NCBI RefSeq assembly: GCF_026339995.1
Contig: NZ_JAPEPT010000007.1
Span: 297,501-361,500 of the forward strand
Direction of reading: 5' to 3'
Source: Streptomyces sp. NBC_01481
GTDB taxonomy: Bacteria > Actinomycetota > Actinomycetes > Streptomycetales > Streptomycetaceae
Length of the DNA: 64,000 nucleotides
Part shown: positions 44,958 to 53,795 of the stretch, piece after piece
Numbering within the stretch: the stretch's first letter is position 1
Layout: each line of letters opens with the position of its first letter
Notes under the pieces: generated by a model
Told to the model about the DNA's origin: nothing
Seen by the model: only the letters and a program-made list of their open reading frames with translations
Databases searched by the model: none
Program-made: the position numbers and the translations under genes

Positions 44958-44985
44958 CGGAGGGGCAACGGCCGGGCGGCAACGG

Positions 44986-45021
44986 CGGACGGCCGCGGAA
45001 CAAGCGTTCCGCGGCCGTCCG
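44986..45021. terminator. Bidirectional terminator
   Basis: A perfect 16-base inverted repeat (CGGACGGCCGCGGAAC / GTTCCGCGGCCGTCCG) with a 4-base loop sits between the convergent extradiol-like and antitoxin-like genes. Confidence 0.92.
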
Positions 45022-45038
45022 TCGATGTGCTTGATGTG

Positions 45039-45293
45039 TCAGGCGGGCGGCGGAGTGGTGCCGTCGTCCTTGTGTGCGGTGTCGGCCTTGTGAGCAATGC
45101 GGTCCAGGGCGTCCTTGGCCTTGCCGGTGCCAGACTCGATCTTGCTGCTGTACCGGCCCTTGGTCTTGGCGTCGACCGCTCTCGCGGCCTTGTCCAACCG
45201 GTGCTCGATCGTGTCCCCGTGCTGCAGCGCGAAGTCGGAGACCTTGTTCCTGGCCGGGGCGAGCTTGACCTTCAACGAGTCCATGAAGCCCAT
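45039..45293 (-). CDS. MT0933-like antitoxin-domain protein
   Basis: This 84-residue charged helical protein (MGFMDSLKVKLAPARNKVSDFA ... RLDKAARAVDAKTKGRYSSKI) matches the actinobacterial family annotated as MT0933-like antitoxin. No toxin gene is recognisable next to it; the acidic protein just upstream is not a known toxin. The ATG has GGAAGGTGACCC upstream on the minus strand. The actual role may be stress- or nucleoid-related rather than toxin neutralisation. Confidence 0.78.
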   Translation of the reverse strand: MGFMDSLKVKLAPARNKVSDFALQHGDTIEHRLDKAARAVDAKTKGRYSSKIESGTGKAKDALDRIAHKADTAHKDDGTTPPPA

Positions 45294-45324
45294 GGGTCAC
45301 CTTCCCTCGTGGGGGACTGCGGGA

Positions 45325-45654
45325 CTATTTGCGGGCGCCCTCGTCGGCTTCGTTGTCCGCCGCCTCATCCGCCGACTGCTGCTTGGGGATCTCCACGCTC
45401 TCGGCGACCGCGTTCTCGACAACCGCGGCCTCCTCGGCTTCGGTGACCTTCGCCGCCGCGTCCTTCGGCGCTTCCGCTTCCGGACCCGCATCGGACCCGG
45501 ACACCGAACCGCTGTCGGTACCCGCCTTCTCGGTACCGGCGTCGGAACCGCAATCGACCGAGGACTCGGCCGTCAGTGTCCCGGCGGTCGCTTCCTCGGT
45601 TGACGCCTCGACAGTCGTGCTGGACTTACGACGAAACCGTGAAAAAACACCCAT
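45325..45654 (-). CDS. Acidic low-complexity protein, function unknown
   Basis: This 109-residue protein has a short basic N-terminus (MGVFSRFRRKSST) followed by an acidic Ala/Glu/Ser/Asp-rich, probably disordered region. A single Cys lies in ESSVDCGSDAG. The start at 45654 is chosen by that conserved-looking N-terminus. It lies 31 bases upstream of the antitoxin-like gene on the same strand, so they may be co-transcribed. It is divergent from miaA. No function can be given. Confidence 0.6.
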   Translation of the reverse strand: MGVFSRFRRKSSTTVEASTEEATAGTLTAESSVDCGSDAGTEKAGTDSGSVSGSDAGPEAEAPKDAAAKVTEAEEAAVVENAVAESVEIPKQQSADEAADNEADEGARK

Positions 45655-45837
45655 ATCTGCTCCATAGGCTACTCGTGTGGACGAAGTTCCGCGTCGCCCG
45701 GAGCGTTCCATTGCGCCGCCCGCGGGCACCCGGTCGAGAAACCGGCGTTCGGAACCTCGCAACAGGCAACGAACCTTGTCCCGTGCCGTCACCTCGCTCG
45801 TTCGGGGACATGCCCGCGGGTTTGCGAGACTGGGGCA

Positions 45838-46776
45838 GTGAGAAGTGCAGCTCCCGCACCGCGGGTCATCGCCGTCGTCGGTCCCACCGCGGCCGGAAAG
45901 TCCGATCTGGGCGTCTTCCTGGCCCAGCGACTGGGCGGCGAAGTCGTCAACGCCGACTCCATGCAGCTCTACCGAGGGATGGACATCGGCACCGCCAAAC
46001 TGACGACCCAGGAGCGCGGCGGTGTCCCGCACCGACTGCTGGACATCTGGGACGTCACCGAGACCGCGAGCGTCGCCGAGTACCAGAGGCTGGCCAGGGC
46101 GGAGATCGACCGGCTGCTCGCCGAAGGCCGTACACCTGTCCTCGTCGGCGGCTCCGGGCTGTACGTACGCGGCGCCATCGACGCCCTCGAATTCCCCGGC
46201 ACCGACCCGGTGATCCGCGCCCGGATCGAGGAGGAGCTGACGGTGCGTGGCTCGGGTGCCCTGCACGCCCGGCTGGCCGCCGCCGACCCGGAGGCCGGAA
46301 AAGCGATCCTGCCCAGCAACGGCCGCCGCATCGTGCGGGCACTCGAAGTCATCGAGATCACCGGCAAGCCCTTCACGGCCAACCTCCCCGGACATGACGC
46401 CGTCTACGACACCGTTCAGATCGGCGTCGATGTGGCCCGCCCCGAGCTCGACGAGCGCATCGCGCTGCGCGTCGACCGGATGTGGGAGGCGGGTCTCGTC
46501 GACGAGGTGCGCGCGCTGGAGGCGCAGGGTCTGCGGGAGGGGCGCACGGCATCGCGCGCGCTCGGCTACCAACAGGTGCTCACGGCGCTCGCGGGGGAGT
46601 GCACCGAACTTCAGGCGCGTGAGGAGACCGTGCGCGCCACGAAGCGCTTCGCGCGCCGCCAGGATTCATGGTTCCGCCGGGACCCGCGTGTGCACTGGCT
46701 GAGCGGCGCCGCCGAGGACCGGGCGGAACTTCCGCACCTGGCGCTGACGTTGGTCGAACGAGCGGTCACAGCCTGA
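45838..46776 (+). CDS. miaA: tRNA dimethylallyltransferase MiaA
   Basis: This 312-residue enzyme transfers a dimethylallyl group to A37 of tRNAs reading UNN codons, the substrate step for MiaB. The P-loop is VVGPTAAGKSDL, and VVNADSMQLYRGMDIGTAK, VPHRLLDIWD, LVGGSGLYVRGAID and RRQDSWFRRDPRVHW are family signatures. The GTG at 45838 opens the gene. It precedes a membrane protein gene and dapF on the same strand. Confidence 0.95.
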   Translation: MRSAAPAPRVIAVVGPTAAGKSDLGVFLAQRLGGEVVNADSMQLYRGMDIGTAKLTTQERGGVPHRLLDIWDVTETASVAEYQRLARAEIDRLLAEGRTPVLVGGSGLYVRGAIDALEFPGTDPVIRARIEEELTVRGSGALHARLAAADPEAGKAILPSNGRRIVRALEVIEITGKPFTANLPGHDAVYDTVQIGVDVARPELDERIALRVDRMWEAGLVDEVRALEAQGLREGRTASRALGYQQVLTALAGECTELQAREETVRATKRFARRQDSWFRRDPRVHWLSGAAEDRAELPHLALTLVERAVTA

Positions 46777-46881
46777 TCACGTGATGGCATCGGGACGCAC
46801 TGCCCGTCATTTCGGCACCCTGGAGCGTGCCATCATCGCAGCATCGATCGACGTGGAGTCCGAGTTGGGAGGCGCGTGGCG

Positions 46882-47322
46882 ATGGAGGCCGGCCCTCGCG
46901 ACAGAGCACAGGAAGCACGGGACGCAGCGCAGATCGCGTCCCGTCTCAGTCCCGACGGTCCTGATGAGCAGGACGTGATTCCGGACGAGGTCGAGGTCGA
47001 ACTGCGGCCGCAGCGCAGGCTGCGGATCTGGCAGCTCGCCCCCATCGTGGGGCTCGCCGCTGTCGGCTCGCTGATGTTCGCGTTCCCCCTCGCCTTCGGC
47101 ACCGGCGACGGCGGCGCCGTCGTCGCCATGCTGGGCCTGCTCATCAGCTGCTGCGCCGCGGGCTGGGGTCTGATGGCCGCCCGCCGCGTCGGTCACACCT
47201 GGCCCGGTCTGCCGCCCCTCGGCTCCGGCGAACGCCCCGACTGGCGAGTGATCGCGATGTATGTCGGGGTGGGTGCCGCGCTCGTCGCACTCGCCGTCTG
47301 GCGTGTGGCCCGCCTCCGCTGA
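46882..47322 (+). CDS. Integral membrane protein, function unknown
   Basis: This 146-residue protein has a charged N-terminus and three predicted membrane segments (IWQLAPIVGLAAVGSLMFAFPL, AVVAMLGLLISCCAAGWGLMAA, VIAMYVGVGAALVALAVWRV). GGGAGG lies 9 bases before the ATG at 46882; the GTG two codons earlier is too close to it. The gene sits between miaA and dapF, with dapF starting 34 bases after its stop. No function is apparent. Confidence 0.72.
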   Translation: MEAGPRDRAQEARDAAQIASRLSPDGPDEQDVIPDEVEVELRPQRRLRIWQLAPIVGLAAVGSLMFAFPLAFGTGDGGAVVAMLGLLISCCAAGWGLMAARRVGHTWPGLPPLGSGERPDWRVIAMYVGVGAALVALAVWRVARLR

Positions 47323-47327
47323 CCGCG

Positions 47328-47350
47328 TTGTCGGCGGGCTCTCGTACAGT
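47328..47350 (+). promoter_or_regulatory. RecA-NDp-like promoter of dapF
   Basis: TTGTCGGCG (47328-47336), N8, TACAGT (47345-47350) differs from TTGTCRGTG-N8-TANNNT at one position. The GTG start of dapF is 6 bases downstream, so the mRNA would be leaderless. Confidence 0.5.
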
Positions 47351-47356
47351 TGATCC

Positions 47357-48259
47357 GTGAGCACCTCGCAGATCGCCTTCCTCAAGGGCCACGGAACCGA
47401 GAACGACTTTGTGATCGTTCCGGACCCGGACAACGCCATCGACCTGCCCGCCTCCGCCGTCGCCAGACTCTGCGACCGCCGGGCCGGCATCGGCGGCGAC
47501 GGCCTGCTGCATGTCGTACGTTCCGCGGCTCACCCCGAAGCACACGCCATGGCCGACGAGGCCGAGTGGTTCATGGACTACCGCAATGCGGACGGATCGA
47601 TCGCCGAGATGTGCGGCAATGGCGTGCGCGTCTTCGCGCGGTATCTCCAGCGTGCGGGACTCGTCGAGGAGGGCGACCTGGCGGTGGCGACCCGCGGCGG
47701 CGTCAAGAAGGTGCACCTCGCCAAGGCCGAGTCCGTCAGCGGCTCCGCCGCGGGTGACATCACGGTCTCGATGGGCCGCGCGCAGTTCCCGCGGGAGGGC
47801 GTCACGGTCACGGTCGACGGCCGCAGCTGGCCCGCCCGCAATGTGAACATGGGCAATCCCCATGCGGTCGCCTTCGTCGATGACCTGGACCACGCGGGCG
47901 ACCTGTTCCGCGAACCGCCCTACAGCCCGGCGTCGGTCTATCCGGACGGCGTGAACGTCGAGTTCGTCGTCGACCGCGGCGAGCGCCATGTCGCCATGCG
48001 TGTGCACGAGCGAGGCTCCGGCGAGACCCGCTCGTGCGGCACGGGCGCGTGCGCCGTCGCCGTCGCGGCGGCCCGCAGGGACGGCCTGGACCCCTCGGTC
48101 ACCGGCGCCCCCGTCGCGTACACCGTGGATCTGCCCGGCGGGCGGCTCGTGATCACGGAGCATCCGGACGGCGAGATCGAGATGACCGGCCCCGCGGTGA
48201 TCGTCGCCGAGGGCCACATCGAACCGGCGCTGCTCGCTCAGCGGCCCCCTCTGGCGTAG
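47357..48259 (+). CDS. dapF: Diaminopimelate epimerase
   Basis: This 300-residue enzyme converts LL- to meso-diaminopimelate in lysine biosynthesis. Streptomyces walls contain LL-DAP, so here it mainly feeds lysine. The catalytic cysteine pair is in NADGSIAEMCGNGVR and GETRSCGTGACAVAVA. KGHGTENDFV at the N-terminus and NMGNPHAVAFVDD in the middle are family signatures. The start is a GTG 34 bases after the upstream membrane protein gene. Confidence 0.95.
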   Translation: MSTSQIAFLKGHGTENDFVIVPDPDNAIDLPASAVARLCDRRAGIGGDGLLHVVRSAAHPEAHAMADEAEWFMDYRNADGSIAEMCGNGVRVFARYLQRAGLVEEGDLAVATRGGVKKVHLAKAESVSGSAAGDITVSMGRAQFPREGVTVTVDGRSWPARNVNMGNPHAVAFVDDLDHAGDLFREPPYSPASVYPDGVNVEFVVDRGERHVAMRVHERGSGETRSCGTGACAVAVAAARRDGLDPSVTGAPVAYTVDLPGGRLVITEHPDGEIEMTGPAVIVAEGHIEPALLAQRPPLA

Positions 48260-48447
48260 CCCTTCGGGCGTAGCTTCTCCTCGCTCGGACCGAAACCGTG
48301 ATCGCATAGAGCTTCGCTCGAATGGGTGATCCGTTTCACGCTGAGCGAGAGCCGGACTGCGCCACGTGGTGGGCTCGGTAGCATCAAGCACCGGCCCGGA
48401 GGGCACGCCTGCTCCTCCACCGCCGGTCGAAGCTGCCGGAGGTGCCC

Positions 48448-50526
48448 ATGAGTGCAGAGGCCACGAACCCTGGTGCCCACAGTCGCAGGCGCGGCCGTCC
48501 CAGGATCGACCTCCGCCGACTGGGTCGCGCCGCGCTTCTCGGGCCCGCAGGCCGTGACCGGCTGCCGGACGCGATCGGCCATGTCGCCGATGCGCACCGC
48601 GCGCACCACCCGGAGGCGGACCTCGCCATCCTGCACAAGGCGTATGTCCTGGCTGAGTCTTCCCACCGCGGGCAGTTCCGCAAGAGCGGCGAGCCGTACA
48701 TCACGCATCCCCTTGCCGTCACCCTGATCCTCGCCGAACTGGGCGCGGAGACAACGACCCTGACGGCCTCTCTCCTCCACGACACCGTCGAGGACACCGA
48801 GGTGACGCTCGATCAGGTACGGGCGGAGTTCGGCGCCGAGGTCTGCTATCTCGTCGACGGCGTCACCAAGCTGGAGAAGGTCGACTACGGCGCGGCGGCC
48901 GAGCCCGAGACCTTCCGCAAGATGCTCGTCGCCACCGGCAACGACGTCCGCGTGATGTCGATCAAACTCGCCGACCGGCTGCACAACATGCGCACGCTCG
49001 GCGTCATGCGGCCCGAGAAGCAGGCACGCATCGCCAAGGTCACCCGCGACGTCCTCATCCCCCTCGCCGAACGCCTCGGCGTCCAGGCACTCAAGACCGA
49101 GCTGGAAGATTTGGTCTTCGCGATCCTTCACCCGGAGGAGTACGAACGCACCCGCGCCCTCATCGCGGAGAATGCGACCGCCTGGGACGCGCTCGACGCC
49201 ATCGCGGAGAACTTCCGGACAGTGCTCCGGGACGCCGGCATCGCGGCCGAAGTGCTGATCAGGCCACGGCACTTCGTCTCCGTGCACCGCATCCGCATCA
49301 AGCGCGGCGAGCTGCGCGGCACCGACTTCGGGCGGCTCCTCGTGCTGGTCGGCGAGGACGCCGACTGCTACGGCGTCCTGGGCGAGCTGCACACCTGCTT
49401 CACCCCCGTGATCTCCGAGTTCAAGGACTTCATCGCCGCGCCCAAGTTCAACCTGTACCAGTCGCTGCACACGGCCGTCGCGGGCCCGGACGGCGCGGTC
49501 GCCGAAGTCCTCATCCGTACGCACCAGATGCACAAGGTCGCCGAGGCGGGAGTGATCGCCCTCGGCAACCCCTACGTGCCCGTCGAGGGCGCAGAGCCGG
49601 CCGACGGCGAGCGCGCCGACCCGACGCGCCCCGGCTGGCTCTCCCGCCTGCTGGACTGGCAGGAGTCCACCCCGGACCCCGACACCTTCTGGACCTCCCT
49701 GCGCGCCGAACTGGCGCAGGACCGCGAGATCACCGTCTTCCGCGCCGACGGCGGCACGCTCGGACTTCCGGCCGGCGCGAGCTGTGTGGACGCCGCGTAC
49801 GCCCAGTACGGCGAGGAGGCGCACGCCTGTATCGGCGCACGCGTCAACGGCCGCCTGGCGACGCTGAGTACGGTGCTGAGCGACGGCGACACCGTGCATC
49901 TGCTGGTGGCCCAGGACGCCGCGTCCGGCCCCTCGCCCGACTGGCTCGACCACGCCCGCACACCCGCCGCACGCATCGCCATCACCTCCTGGCTCGCGGC
50001 CCATCCGGAGGGCACGAAGATTCCGGCCGCCGCCCCTCGCAGACCCGCCCCCGTCACCGCCGACCGGCCCGCCGCGGCCAACGCCGTCGTCGACCTCCCG
50101 GACGCCACCGTCCGGCTCGCCGGCTGCTGTACACCCGTGCCGCCGGACGCCGTCACCGGCTTCGCGGTCCGCGGCGGCACGGTGACGGTTCACCGCGAGG
50201 AATGCCCCGCCGTGGCCCGCATGAAGTCACTCGACCGTGAGCCCATCCCGGTGACCTGGGGCGACTCGGCCGAGTGCAGAGTCACGCTGATCGCCGAATC
50301 CTTCGGCCGCCCCCGGCTGCTCGCCGACCTCACCGAAGCCATCGCGGCCCAGGGCGCGGCCATCGTCTCGGCGACGGTCGAACCGCCGACCCAGCAGCGC
50401 GTGCGGCACACGTACACCCTTCAACTCCCGGACTCCGCAGGACTTCTCGCCCTGATGCGGGCCATGCGCGATGTTCCGGGGGTGTACGACGTGAGCCGTG
50501 CCCAGCACCCGGCTGCCACCGCCTGA
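48448..50526 (+). CDS. rshA: RelA/SpoT-family protein RshA
   Basis: This 692-residue second (p)ppGpp-related protein is distinct from the main RelA. It has an HD hydrolase domain (ASLLHDTVEDTE; His112-Asp113 region), a diverged synthetase domain (about 270-400), TGS (about 425-490), a conserved Cys motif AGCCTPVPPD and a C-terminal ACT domain. The synthetase core lacks the usual YDLxAxR pattern (reads TDFGRLL) and ends AEAGVIALG rather than AEYGxAAHW, so synthesis is uncertain. GGAGG lies 5 bases before the ATG. It matches S. coelicolor rshA (SCO5794) by neighbours. Confidence 0.88.
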   Translation: MSAEATNPGAHSRRRGRPRIDLRRLGRAALLGPAGRDRLPDAIGHVADAHRAHHPEADLAILHKAYVLAESSHRGQFRKSGEPYITHPLAVTLILAELGAETTTLTASLLHDTVEDTEVTLDQVRAEFGAEVCYLVDGVTKLEKVDYGAAAEPETFRKMLVATGNDVRVMSIKLADRLHNMRTLGVMRPEKQARIAKVTRDVLIPLAERLGVQALKTELEDLVFAILHPEEYERTRALIAENATAWDALDAIAENFRTVLRDAGIAAEVLIRPRHFVSVHRIRIKRGELRGTDFGRLLVLVGEDADCYGVLGELHTCFTPVISEFKDFIAAPKFNLYQSLHTAVAGPDGAVAEVLIRTHQMHKVAEAGVIALGNPYVPVEGAEPADGERADPTRPGWLSRLLDWQESTPDPDTFWTSLRAELAQDREITVFRADGGTLGLPAGASCVDAAYAQYGEEAHACIGARVNGRLATLSTVLSDGDTVHLLVAQDAASGPSPDWLDHARTPAARIAITSWLAAHPEGTKIPAAAPRRPAPVTADRPAAANAVVDLPDATVRLAGCCTPVPPDAVTGFAVRGGTVTVHREECPAVARMKSLDREPIPVTWGDSAECRVTLIAESFGRPRLLADLTEAIAAQGAAIVSATVEPPTQQRVRHTYTLQLPDSAGLLALMRAMRDVPGVYDVSRAQHPAATA

Positions 50527-50592
50527 CCTCGTTCGAGTGCGCGCGACGCGCGCCGTCACGGTCTTCGCCGGGCGCGCTGATAGCCGTAGGGC

Positions 50593-52053
50593 ATGCTGCT
50601 CACTTCTCGGCGCCTGCGGGCCGCCCTGCTGGCCGCCGCCTCGGCCACCCTCGTCGCCGCGGCCCTGCCTCCGCCCGCACCGCTCGGCATCGGTGACGCG
50701 CTCTTCCCGCAGCTGGGCAATCCCGGTTACGACGTCCTCACCTACGACATCGCCCTCACCTACGGCGGCAGCAACAGCAAGCCGCTGGACGCCGTCACCA
50801 GGATCGGCGCCCGGGCGACGGAGCGACTGGAGCGGATCAACCTCGATTTCACGCACGGCACGGTCCGTACGGTCGATGTGAACGGCCACCCGGCCACCTT
50901 CACCACCGCCGGAGAAGACCTGGTGGTCGAGCCGGACGCAGCCGTCGCATCGGGCTCCCGGATGAACATCACGGTCACCCACACCAGCGACCCGAGCGGC
51001 CCGCCGACCGCCGGGGGCTGGGTGCGCACCGGCGACGGGCTGGCGATGGCGAACCAGGCCGACGCCGCACACCGGGTCTTCCCCTCCAACGACCACCCCG
51101 CCGACAAGGCGTACTTCACCTTCCGTGTCACCGCGCCGAACGATTACACGGTGGTCGCCAACGGTGTACGGACGGCGAAGGCGCGGAGGGGCTCCACCAC
51201 CACGTGGGCGTACCGGACCCGGCACCCCATGGCCACCGAGCTGGCCCAGGTCTCGATCGGCCGCTCGGCCGTGGTGAAGCGCCTGGGGCCGGGCGGGCTG
51301 CCCGTACGCGATGTGGTGCCCGCCGTGGACCGGGAGAAGCTGGAGCCCTGGCTGAAGAAGACACCGGCGCATCTGGAGTGGATGGAGCAGAAGGTCGGCC
51401 GCTACCCCTTCGAGACGTACGGAGTGCTGATCGCCGACGCATCCACGGGGTTCGAGCTGGAGACGCAGACCCTCTCGCTCTTCGAGCGCTCGCTCTTCAC
51501 CACCACGGCTTTCCCCGAGTGGTACGTCGACTCGGTCATGGTGCACGAGCTGGCCCACCAGTGGTTCGGCAACAGCGTCTCGCCCCGCAACTGGTCCGAT
51601 CTGTGGCTCAACGAGGGGCATGCCACCTGGTACGAGGCCCTGTACGCAGAGGAGAAGGCGCAGCGGCCGATGGAGACGCGGATGAGAGGGGCCTACGAGC
51701 GGTCCGACCAGTGGCGGACGGACGGCGGCCCGCCCGCGGCACCGAAGCGTCCGGTGCCGGGACAGAAGATCAGCCTCTTCCGGCCGGTGGTGTACGACGG
51801 CAGCGCACTGGTCCTCTATGCGCTGCGGCAGACGATCGGGACGGAGGCGTTCAGGAAGCTGGAGCGGCACTGGGTACGGGAGTACCGGGACGCTGCGGCC
51901 ACGTCCGCGGACTTCGCGGCGCTCGCCTCGCGTATCGCGGGGCGTGATCTGTCGGCGTTCTTCGACGCCTGGCTGTACGCGGAGCGGACGCCGCCGATGC
52001 CCGGGCACCCGGACTGGCGAAGCACGGTTCCCACGCCCCCCGTGGGGGGCTGA
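50593..52053 (+). CDS. Secreted M1-family zinc metallopeptidase
   Basis: This 486-residue protein has a signal peptide (SRRLRAALLAAASATLVAAALP) and is probably exported. The M1 aminopeptidase zinc site is complete: HELAH (318-322) and Glu341 in LNEGHATW, spaced as HEXXH-18-E. The exopeptidase GxMEN motif is not clear; the corresponding region reads STGFELETQT, so specificity is open. It follows rshA by 66 bases and precedes hflX by about 170 bases. Confidence 0.88.
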   Translation: MLLTSRRLRAALLAAASATLVAAALPPPAPLGIGDALFPQLGNPGYDVLTYDIALTYGGSNSKPLDAVTRIGARATERLERINLDFTHGTVRTVDVNGHPATFTTAGEDLVVEPDAAVASGSRMNITVTHTSDPSGPPTAGGWVRTGDGLAMANQADAAHRVFPSNDHPADKAYFTFRVTAPNDYTVVANGVRTAKARRGSTTTWAYRTRHPMATELAQVSIGRSAVVKRLGPGGLPVRDVVPAVDREKLEPWLKKTPAHLEWMEQKVGRYPFETYGVLIADASTGFELETQTLSLFERSLFTTTAFPEWYVDSVMVHELAHQWFGNSVSPRNWSDLWLNEGHATWYEALYAEEKAQRPMETRMRGAYERSDQWRTDGGPPAAPKRPVPGQKISLFRPVVYDGSALVLYALRQTIGTEAFRKLERHWVREYRDAAATSADFAALASRIAGRDLSAFFDAWLYAERTPPMPGHPDWRSTVPTPPVGG

Positions 52054-52219
52054 AACCCGGGTGACGGCCGGGCGGGGGCGTGCGACCATCAACAGGTCGG
52101 CGACGCGGCCGGGGCCGGAACCCCTCGGGAATCATCCGGATCCGTTACGCGTTGTGACTGGTGTACCGGACTTCCCTCCGGCACTGATCTTGCTTTTTCC
52201 CATCGACGTAAAGGATCCA

Positions 52220-53710
52220 ATGACCTCCTCTTCATCCCCTTCCCAGGACGAGCAGAGCTTCGCGGAGACGCGCACCGAGAGCCTTCGGGCCGATGCCCTG
52301 ATGGAAGAGGACGTCGCCTGGAGCCACGAGATCGACGGAGAGCGGGACGGCGATCAGTTCGACCGCACCGAGCGCGCCGCTCTGCGGCGTGTGGCGGGCC
52401 TCTCGACCGAGCTCGAGGACGTCACCGAGGTCGAGTACCGGCAGCTGCGCCTTGAGCGTGTGGTGCTGGTCGGCGTATGGACCTCGGGCACGGTGCAGGA
52501 CTCGGAGAATTCCCTCGCGGAGCTGGCAGCCCTCGCCGAGACGGCGGGCGCGCTGGTGCTGGACGGCGTCATCCAGCGCCGTGACAAGCCTGACCCGGCC
52601 ACCTTCATCGGCTCGGGCAAGGCGCGGGAACTGCGCGACATTGTGCTCGAAACCGGCGCCGACACCGTCGTCTGCGACGGTGAGCTCAGCCCCGGTCAGC
52701 TCATCGCACTCGAAGACGTCGTCAAGGTGAAGGTGGTCGACCGGACCGCCCTGATCCTCGACATCTTCGCCCAGCATGCCAAGTCCCGAGAGGGTAAGGC
52801 GCAGGTCGCGCTCGCGCAGATGCAGTACATGCTGCCGAGGCTGCGTGGCTGGGGTCAGTCGCTGTCCCGGCAGATGGGTGGCGGCGGCGGTGGCGGCATG
52901 GCCACCCGTGGCCCCGGTGAGACCAAGATTGAGACGGACCGGCGCCGGATCCGCGAGAAGATGGCGAAGATGCGCCGGGAGATCGCGGAAATGAAGACCG
53001 GCCGCGAGATCAAGCGCCAGGAGCGCCGGCGCAACAAGGTGCCTTCGGTCGCGATCGCCGGTTACACCAACGCGGGAAAGTCCTCGCTGCTCAACCGCCT
53101 CACGGGCGCCGGCGTCCTGGTGGAGAACTCGCTGTTCGCCACCCTGGACCCGACTGTCCGCCGAGCCGAGACACCGAGCGGCCGGATCTACACCCTGGCC
53201 GACACCGTCGGGTTCGTACGGCATCTGCCGCACCACCTCGTCGAGGCGTTCCGCTCCACCATGGAGGAGGTCGGCGAATCCGATCTGATCCTGCATGTGG
53301 TCGACGGGTCGCATCCGGCACCGGAGGAGCAGCTGGCCGCAGTGCGTGAGGTGATCCGCGATGTGGGCGCTCTGGACGTGCCCGAGATCGTGGTGATCAA
53401 CAAGGCGGACGCGGCCGATCCGCTCGTCCTGCAGCGGCTGATGCGCATTGAGCGGCACGCGATCGCGGTGTCGGCCCGTACCGGCAAGGGCATCGACGAG
53501 CTGCTCGCGCTGATCGATGGCGAACTGCCGCGGCCCGAGGTCGAGATCGAGGTCCTCGTGCCGTACACCCAGGGCGGGCTGGTCTCGCGGGTGCATGCCG
53601 AGGGCGAGGTTCTCTCCGAGGAGCACACCACGGAGGGCACGCTGCTGAAGGCTCAGGTGCATGAGGAGCTGGCCGCCGCGCTGGCGCCGTATCTACCCGT
53701 GACTCGCTGA
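52220..53710 (+). CDS. hflX: GTPase HflX
   Basis: This 496-residue ribosome-associated GTPase splits stalled 70S ribosomes under stress. The N-terminal HflX domain has DGVIQRRDKPDPATFIGSGK and DRTALILDIFAQHAKSREGKAQVALAQ. A Gly-rich loop GGGGGGG with RGPGETKIETDRRRI follows. The G domain has G1 GYTNAGKSS (about 279), G3 DTVGFVRHLP and G4 NKAD. An acidic N-terminal extension of about 65 residues is typical of actinomycetes. AAAGGA lies 5 bases before the ATG at 52220. Confidence 0.93.
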   Translation: MTSSSSPSQDEQSFAETRTESLRADALMEEDVAWSHEIDGERDGDQFDRTERAALRRVAGLSTELEDVTEVEYRQLRLERVVLVGVWTSGTVQDSENSLAELAALAETAGALVLDGVIQRRDKPDPATFIGSGKARELRDIVLETGADTVVCDGELSPGQLIALEDVVKVKVVDRTALILDIFAQHAKSREGKAQVALAQMQYMLPRLRGWGQSLSRQMGGGGGGGMATRGPGETKIETDRRRIREKMAKMRREIAEMKTGREIKRQERRRNKVPSVAIAGYTNAGKSSLLNRLTGAGVLVENSLFATLDPTVRRAETPSGRIYTLADTVGFVRHLPHHLVEAFRSTMEEVGESDLILHVVDGSHPAPEEQLAAVREVIRDVGALDVPEIVVINKADAADPLVLQRLMRIERHAIAVSARTGKGIDELLALIDGELPRPEVEIEVLVPYTQGGLVSRVHAEGEVLSEEHTTEGTLLKAQVHEELAAALAPYLPVTR

Positions 53711-53736
53711 CCTCGTCCTGGCGCAACTGTCGCAAA

Positions 53737-53776
53737 GCTTGAGGCCCGCACCCCGCTCGGGGGGCGGGCCTCAAGC
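53737..53776. terminator. Bidirectional terminator after hflX
   Basis: GCTTGAGGCCCGC and GCGGGCCTCAAGC form a perfect 13-bp stem around a loop that itself contains CCCCG/CGGGG. It lies between the convergent hflX and protease genes. Confidence 0.9.
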
Positions 53777-53795
53777 GTTCACGCCATCAGGCCGG

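Noticed and set aside
45325..46572. Long minus-strand frame extending the acidic protein to 415 residues
   Set aside because: The upstream part is antisense to miaA. The MGVFSRFRRKS start gives a self-contained 109-residue protein.
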